Shown here: piece after piece, positions 7,441-11,974 of the stretch
Position numbering within the stretch: position 1 is the stretch's first letter
Layout: every line of letters begins with the position of its first letter
Origin: Nephromyces sp. MM_2019
Lineage: Eukaryota > Apicomplexa > Aconoidasida > Nephromycida
DNA length: 11,974 nucleotides
NCBI GenBank assembly: GCA_015657535.1
Contig: JADHZB010002104.1
Location: forward strand, 1 to 11,974
Reading direction: 5' to 3'
Notes under the pieces: model-generated
Told to the model about the DNA's origin: nothing
Databases searched by the model: none
Seen by the model: the letters and a program-made list of their open reading frames with translations, nothing else
Position numbers and translations under genes: made by a program

Positions 7441-7938
7441 GTATTTACAAGTGAGAATTTAGCTAAAATGGAGGAGATAAATTGAGAAACGCGAAAGAAT
7501 GCGTGAATATCTGTATGCCTCAAAATGTGTGGATGTGTGTGCGTAAATCTGTGTGTTATAAATGTGAATGATGCTTGTAAATCCTTGAAGACATGAATGT
7601 GCAGATTCCCACCTGCAGAAGGAGATTTACGCATCTTTTTAGAGTTTCTTTGAAGAAATTTATGTGCATTTCCAGCTGAATATGGAGCTTTCTTGAACCG
7701 CATCATCTTCCTGTTTCATCCACCAGTCTTTTTCTATTATTTCCATCTTCTTTTGGCGAAATTTCTTGACTCTTCTTCATCTTCTATCATAAAATCCCTT
7801 TTTTTTTACCTTCTTACAGATTTCCTGGAGTTTTGCTGGAATTAAGTAAAAACCCTTTAATGCTATGGTTTCAAAGGCTGTTTTTTTTCCCGATTTGTTG
7901 CCTATTATTTCATCCCAGCTTTAGACCTTCACGGTCCC
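7441..7938. other. Gap upstream of the kinase gene, with a possible 5' UTR splice acceptor
   Basis: No gene is convincing here; a 101-codon minus-strand frame (7401-7706) shows no family signal and overlaps the hairpin. From about 7700 the plus strand is very pyrimidine-rich. TTTTTTTTACCTTCTTACAG ends at 7819, a strong acceptor, so a 5' UTR intron for the kinase gene is likely. A stop (TAA 7858-7860) lies in the kinase frame between that site and the ATG. Confidence 0.4.
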
Positions 7939-9866
7939 ATGCTTTGGTCGAAGCTTACTAAGCCTGTGGTGGTTCTTCCCACTAAATGGCACAACCTCTA
8001 CTTCAACTTTTTGGGCATTTCTTCCGGGCTAATCGACGAAAGAGCGCAGAATGAAGCACTTTTTACTGGAAAAACCCCCTTTTCTTGGCTTTTTCGTCTT
8101 GAATCCAAAGAAAAACCACTTCTTCTACATCATCTTCATGGCAGCAGCTTCAATGGCTTATTGAATAGTAGATTTCATCAAAAATGGAATGTGAAGAAGA
8201 AAAATTTTGAAGAATTTTTGAAAAGAAGCCGCGTTTTTCTTGATAACTTCAATGAGGGAAATCATGTAGTTTTGATGTTTTCGGCTGCTTTCGATAGATA
8301 CCCTAGAGGATGTGATGCTAATGAGTTCATTTTTCCCGGTTTTGGTAGGAGGAATTCTTGTAAAAACTCGGAATCTGGAGGTTATGAATGGGATTTTAGC
8401 AAGGCATTGGAGGCGAAGGATCATCTTCGAAAGAGGGGTGCTCAGAAAGCGAGATTGGGAGGAAGAGTGAGAGAGTTTCGAGTAGCCAATTTTTATCATT
8501 TTGATGATAAGGCTGATGATGAAAAAGATGTAGATTCTTCATGGAGTGTGTGTGCAGAGGCCGAGACTGGTAGGTGGAGCGATGAAAGTCTGAGTTTTCA
8601 ACCTCTTGAAGCTTGCGATTTGAGAGAAAAGAACGAAAACTTTGTCTCATCTTCCAGGAAGAAGGTAGCAGGTTTTGTTTCTTCCAGCCATATTGGATTG
8701 AGTGCTTTCTCTTCTTCTACTGCTTCTTCTTCTGCCTCTTCCTGCAGGCCAACCGTATTGAATTCTTCTTCTTTTTCTTCTTCCTGGGAGAAGAAAAAGA
8801 AAGTGAAATTTTCCTTTCCTGCTTCTTCAAGACACTCTCACACACTCAGCGGTTGCTCGGATTCGCTCAATCCTCCAACTTTTCCTCACACTCGCCCTGC
8901 ACACATCAGTCTCTATTCTACTCAATTAGAAGAATTTTTTCGTCAGACTAAAGCCTCCTACTGTTTTGAAACCCTCGCATCTTGGGAGGGACTTTTGGAT
9001 GTTTTCTCCCAAGCACGCATACCCTCTTCTTCTTCTTTTGCCAGGGAATATCACCTGAAAGAAAAAGCAGACTTTCCAGTCTTTCGCAGCTTTGAAAGAC
9101 TACTATTGCACAGTTTATCTCCATTGCTTGATTTGATGAAGTCTTTTCACCCTTTAAACCTCATTTCCCCCCCCCAAAAGGCAGTTCAATGTGGTTTCTC
9201 TGAAGAAGAGATGTGTATTATTCCAGGGGTGTTGGCCTCATGGTGTGATACTTTGAGAGATCACACACACACTATAGGAGATCCGGTTGAAAAACGAGTT
9301 TCAGCGAATTCACTAGATGCAGCAAGCACACCAGAGGCTGAACACACACTCCGAGGAGCTCAGGTTGAGGCTGGGAAAGCAACCTGCGCACTTCAAGGAG
9401 CTGAAGATGAAGCTGGCACAACAGCACACACACCTCCAGACGCTGATATCGAAGCTGACACTCCAACAAACACACCCCAACAAGCTCAAGATGATGCTAA
9501 CACACATGCTAGCACATCTATAACTACAGAATCATCTTCAACAACGTCTTCTCTTCGAGCTACGCTGGAAGAAATGTGTGTGTTCTTATCGTCTGCTTTT
9601 CGAATTTCCTTCTTTCTCTCTGGTATGGCAGGAGTAGGGATGCTTCTTCTTTCTACAAGCTTCCTCAATCATATCATCCACTCGTTAGGAGGCTGTGTAT
9701 GGATTTCTCAGCCGTTAACACTAGTGAAAAGATACGTTGAGGGATTTGCCTGGAATTCACTGCTTTTCCTCGCGAAGTTTGGGGGGCCTACTTTCCTGAA
9801 GTTTATGCAGTGGACGGCGACAAGATACGACATTTTTGATTCTGAAGCTTGTCAGATTATATCAAA
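7939..9866 (+). CDS. ABC1 kinase exon 1 (long N-terminal extension to KxGQ-like motif)
   Basis: 1928 bases, 642 codons plus two bases. The donor AA^GTGCGT at 9866/9867 is phase 2; reading on would give a Gly/Val/Trp repeat peptide from TG/G-rich intron and stop at 9946-9948. A serine-rich zone coded by TCT/TCC lies at about residues 225-290, and the 42-base repeat encodes about residues 469-525. Confidence 0.88.
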
Positions 9867-11382
9867 GTGCGTGTGTGTGTGGAGGGGGTTGGGGGTGGGT
9901 AAGCACATGGGGGAGAGGGGGGTTTTTTGGTGGAAGAGAAGTATGTAGTGAGGGGGGGTTTGTAAGAGGTAGATATCCTTGGGGGGGGGGATCTGGGGGT
10001 AGATAAATGTGTTGGGGGAGGGTTTGTGGGAGGTAGACATCTGTGGGGGGGGTAGACATATATTTAAAGAAATTCCATGTGGTGTGTGTAAATTTGGGGG
10101 GTATACTAGTGTGGGGGTAGTATACGGCGTGTATTTTGGCTATTTTTACTCTCGTATATTGCGTATGTGTGTGTGTATGTACTAAGGGATTTGGAAATTT
10201 TATAGCCGCTCTTGTCCCTTTGCGGCTTTGTCTCTAAATCGTGGTGTTTCGAACACACAGATACCCTAAATTTATTGGGTGTACGTACACTGCACTTTTA
10301 TATAGAACATTCAGCGGAATTTGCAGTATTTAGGACCAAAATCTCTATTTTTTTGCGTATTCTTTGTGTGTGTGCGAATTCGTGACTGTAGTAGATGCTT
10401 AATGCATGTATTTCGTCATAGCCTGTGTGTGTGTGTGTGTGTTCAGCTTCCACAACAACTTGGCTACGCATCATTTTGAGTTTTCAAATTGGGAATTATG
10501 TCAAGCTTTTGGTAGCAACTGGTCGGAGAAACTGAAAATTGATACCATGTAAGTGAAGCGGCTGTGTGTGTGTGCGACATGCAGCAGGAGGTTTGTGCGA
10601 AACTTTCCTGAATGAAGTGGCTTATATGCTGTGTGACTGCCTTGTGCTTTGGTGTGCGTGCTTTCTTCTTATTTTTCTTCTTTATTTTCCTCCCTTTTCC
10701 CCCCTTCAATTTGCCTTTCTATCGCTTTTTCTTCATCAGTCCAGAGGGGTGTGGATGTGTAGCTCAGGTCTACCGAGGATACCTTAGAGATACAGAAGCA
10801 TGTGGTGCGAACAAGACGCAGTTAGTGGCTGTGAAGATACTGCACCCTAATATTAAGCAGAAGATTAAATATGGTAAATTTTGTGTGTGTATTGAATCCC
10901 AGTGTACGTACACTAGTTTTACGGACTGAAGTATGTGCGACTTTGGTGAAATCTTATGCTCAAGGAGTTTGAAAAGAAGCATGCAGTTTTTCCTTTGTTT
11001 TGTAGCGTGAGTGCGTGTGTGAGATGTGTATCAGGTGTATGTGATGTACACAAGTTTTGGACTGTAGGCTATGCGGTGTGTGCTATTTTCATGGTAAGAA
11101 TAATTTTGTTTGCGTTGCACTTTACTGTAGGAATATGTTGTCTTGGCTATTCTACCTGTTTGAACTCGTGTATATGTGGTATCATCTATGCGTTTGTTGT
11201 GCGTATATGTGTGGTGTATGTACACTCATTCTGGCATGATTCCAACACTACAACCAAACCACATTCACATTGATGCACACATGGCCACGTACCTGTTTTT
11301 TCTTAGATTTGTGTGTATTAAGAGGATTAGTCGCTGCTTTAAAGTATATACCTCTTTTGGATTGGATACCATTAGACAAAGG
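7939..11382 (+). CDS. ABC1/ADCK (UbiB-type) atypical kinase, ADCK2-like, 3' end beyond window
   Basis: The gene is the join of 7939-9866, 10447-10548, 10740-10873 and 11307-11382; 746 complete residues are visible and the gene runs off the right edge. Residues 1-540 are a poorly conserved extension with Ser-rich and Ala/Thr/Asp-rich parts. A hydrophobic segment lies at about 556-576. The ABC1 signature follows: GPTFLKFMQWTATRYDIF (615-632), then FHNNLATHHF (644-653), the nucleotide-loop region EGCGCVAQVYRG (679-690), VAVKILHP with the conserved Lys709, and DLCVLRGLVAALKYIP (722-737). ABC1 proteins act in mitochondria or plastids in coenzyme Q and lipid homeostasis, with ATPase rather than classical kinase activity. 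GCVAQVY suggests the ADCK2/Cqd1 branch; that assignment is from memory of the family. The canonical KxGQ reads KFMQ. The catalytic core lies outside. The ATG at 7939 is the first in a frame closed upstream at 7858; no clear targeting peptide is seen. Confidence 0.88.
9345..9512 (+). repeat. 42-bp tandem repeat, four diverged copies, coding
   Basis: Units at 9345-9386, 9387-9428, 9429-9470 and 9471-9512 align without gaps on a CACAC...GAGCT.AAG.TGA.GCT pattern. Each adds 14 residues of an Ala/Thr/Asp/Glu-rich linker just before the hydrophobic segment of the ABC1 protein. Confidence 0.8.
9867..10446 (+). other. ABC1 kinase intron 1, G-rich then TG-rich
   Basis: The 580-base phase-2 intron opens with many runs of four to nine G (9880-10060). 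They include two related blocks around GTAAGAGGTAGATATC (about 9962) and GTGGGAGGTAGACATC (about 10026). It ends in (TG)n at about 10425-10441 next to the acceptor. A 12-base palindrome GTGTACGTACAC is at 10279-10290. Pro-rich minus-strand frames here are artefacts of the G runs. Confidence 0.75.
10279..10290. promoter_or_regulatory. GTGTACGTACAC palindrome, copy 2
   Basis: Perfect 12-base palindrome in intron 1 of the ABC1 kinase gene, containing the shared TGTACGTACA core. Confidence 0.3.
10447..10548 (+). CDS. ABC1 kinase exon 2
   Basis: Acceptor GTTCAG ends at 10446 after a (TG)n tract; donor AT^GTAAGT at 10548/10549, phase 2 on both sides. It encodes NFHNNLATHHF followed by an acidic/aromatic segment ending KLKIDT, matching the helix between KxGQ and the nucleotide loop in ABC1 proteins. 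It is too short to be found as an independent frame. Confidence 0.85.
10549..10739 (+). other. ABC1 kinase intron 2
   Basis: 191 bases, GTAAGT to CATCAG, with a long pyrimidine tract (about 10663-10734) before the acceptor. The plus-strand Phe-rich frames over it are the tract read in translation. Confidence 0.8.
10740..10873 (+). CDS. ABC1 kinase exon 3 (CVAQVY loop and VAVK lysine)
   Basis: The acceptor CTTCATCAG ends at 10739 after a long T/C-rich tract. The first base completes Ile677. It reads PEGCGCVAQVYRG, a variable insert with Cys698, then QLVAVKILHPNIKQKIKY. The donor TATG^GTAAAT at 10873/10874 is phase 1. Motif spacing between the loop and the Lys is about 19 residues. Confidence 0.9.
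10874..11306 (+). other. ABC1 kinase intron 3
   Basis: 433 bases, phase 1, from GTAAAT to TTCTTAG. It is TG-rich and contains the 14-base palindrome AGTGTACGTACACT at 10901-10914. Frames of 60-105 codons in it lack family signal, and no internal piece joins both neighbours in phase. Confidence 0.75.
10901..10914. promoter_or_regulatory. AGTGTACGTACACT palindrome, copy 3
   Basis: Perfect 14-base palindrome 27 bases into intron 3 of the ABC1 kinase gene, containing the shared TGTACGTACA core. Confidence 0.3.
11307..11382 (+). CDS. ABC1 kinase exon 4
   Basis: The acceptor TTTTTTCTTAG ends at 11306. Joining to exon 3 completes Asp722 (G|AT) and gives DLCVLRGLVAALKYIPLLD, the usual hydrophobic helix after LHP in ABC1 proteins. 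The donor AAAGG^GTAAGT at 11382/11383 is phase 2. Only 76 bases long and not visible as a separate frame. The next exon is not found before the right edge. Confidence 0.85.
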
Positions 11383-11974
11383 GTAAGTATGTGTGTTGTA
11401 ATAGGTGTCTTGTTCAGTTGAAGTGCTTGTATCATAGGCTATTGGGATGTATATACACTCAATTCTGTGTTTTTTTTTAACTTGAGATGGGGTCGAAATT
11501 TGAGAACATTTTTTGAGTTTGAAGGGTTTTGCGTATGTTAAAGCGATGGTATGTTGATGTGTGTGTGTGCGGGTTTCAATGTGTGTGTGTGTGTCTCTGT
11601 ATGTCTATTTGTGGGTGCGCCCATGCGTTTGTGTGTGTGTGCCCATGCGTTTGTGTGTGCCCATGCGTTTGTGTGTGTGCCCATGCGTTTGTGTATGCGC
11701 ATATGTGTGTGTGCCCATGCGTTTGTGTGTGCGCATATGTGTGTGTGTGTGCGCATATGTGTGTGTGTGTGCGCCAATGCCCGTCTGTGCGCCCATGCCC
11801 GTATGTGTGCACCCATGCCCGTATGTGCGCCCATGCCCGTATGTGTGTGCGCATATGTGTGTGTGCATATGTGTGTGTGTGTGCGCCAATGCCCGTATGT
11901 GTGTGCCCATGCCCGTCTGTGTGTGCCCATGCCCGTCTGTGTGCCCATGCCCGTATGTGTGTGCCCATGCCCGT
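11383..11974 (+). other. ABC1 kinase intron 4 (incomplete)
   Basis: It starts GTAAGT and is not closed before the window ends. Unique sequence to about 11560 passes into the minisatellite. Several AG sites near 11485-11530 were tried; none gave the expected continuation of an ABC1 domain. Confidence 0.65.
11562..11974. repeat. Compound TG minisatellite with GCCCATGCGTTTG and GCCCATGCCCGT units
   Basis: Units of about 16-20 bases alternate (TG)n with GCCCATGCGTTTG (from about 11615 to 11735), GCGCATATG, and then GCCCATGCCCGT (from about 11773 to the right edge). The array probably continues past the window. Three overlapping minus-strand frames of 101-136 codons of MGTH/AWAH repeats come from it and are not credible genes. 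Confidence 0.85.

Noticed and set aside
7401..7706. 101-codon minus-strand frame upstream of the kinase
   Set aside because: No recognisable domain; it includes the hairpin and TG-derived Thr/His runs and has no supporting splice sites.
8158..8951. Other frames of up to 113 codons on both strands across kinase exon 1
   Set aside because: They are shadows of the 642-codon exon 1 frame, which continues into the ABC1 motifs.
11538..11968. Three overlapping minus-strand frames of 101-136 codons (MGTH.../AWAH... repeats)
   Set aside because: All three minus frames are open because the minisatellite lacks stop trinucleotides on that strand; the repeat lies in an intron of the plus-strand kinase.
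1..11974. tRNA, rRNA, snRNA, CRISPR array or transposase
   Set aside because: Looked for tRNA T-arm sequences, regular spaced direct repeats and transposase motifs on both strands and saw none. A computed covariance-model search would be needed to exclude small structured RNAs.

Overview
This is eukaryotic nuclear DNA. It has spliced genes with GT-AG introns, a serine/arginine-rich splicing factor, long low-complexity introns and very many (CA)n/(TG)n arrays. The splicing factor has the layout familiar from alveolates, including apicomplexans. The second clear gene has a long Ser-rich extension of the kind common in coccidian proteins. I read the source as a protist, possibly an apicomplexan-like alveolate, but the sequence alone does not fix the species. 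There is no operon, CRISPR array, recognisable transposon or tRNA/rRNA gene.

Layout. Bases 1-530 hold a probable 3' end of a plus-strand gene (stop at 120-122, AATAAA at 168-173) and a 12-bp minisatellite. A complete SRSF1/SF2-like gene lies on the minus strand, with coding exons 4555-4235, 3994-3814 and 1444-1179. Its second coding intron is 2.37 kb and packed with microsatellites. At least one 5' UTR intron is likely (4887-4576). Bases 4963-7100 are mostly CA-rich, then CT-rich, then G-rich; they contain weak coding candidates whose strand is uncertain (5340-5372, 5957-6112). A plus-strand terminal coding exon of an unrecognised gene ends at 7303, followed by two inverted repeats.

From 7939 to the right edge runs a plus-strand ABC1/ADCK (UbiB-type) atypical kinase gene, probably ADCK2-like. 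Four coding exons are supported: 7939-9866, 10447-10548, 10740-10873 and 11307-11382. Their phases agree at every junction, and the rest of the catalytic domain lies beyond the window. Introns of this gene are TG- and G-rich, and the last visible one ends in a compound minisatellite.

The genes look unrelated in function: one acts in nuclear mRNA splicing and the other is probably a mitochondrial or plastid lipid/quinone-related kinase-like protein. I found no convincing new multi-gene system. The points most worth checking are the altered KxGQ motif of the kinase, the recurrent 10-bp palindrome TGTACGTACA, the 13-bp-stem hairpin at 7402-7440, and the unassigned coding-like stretches.
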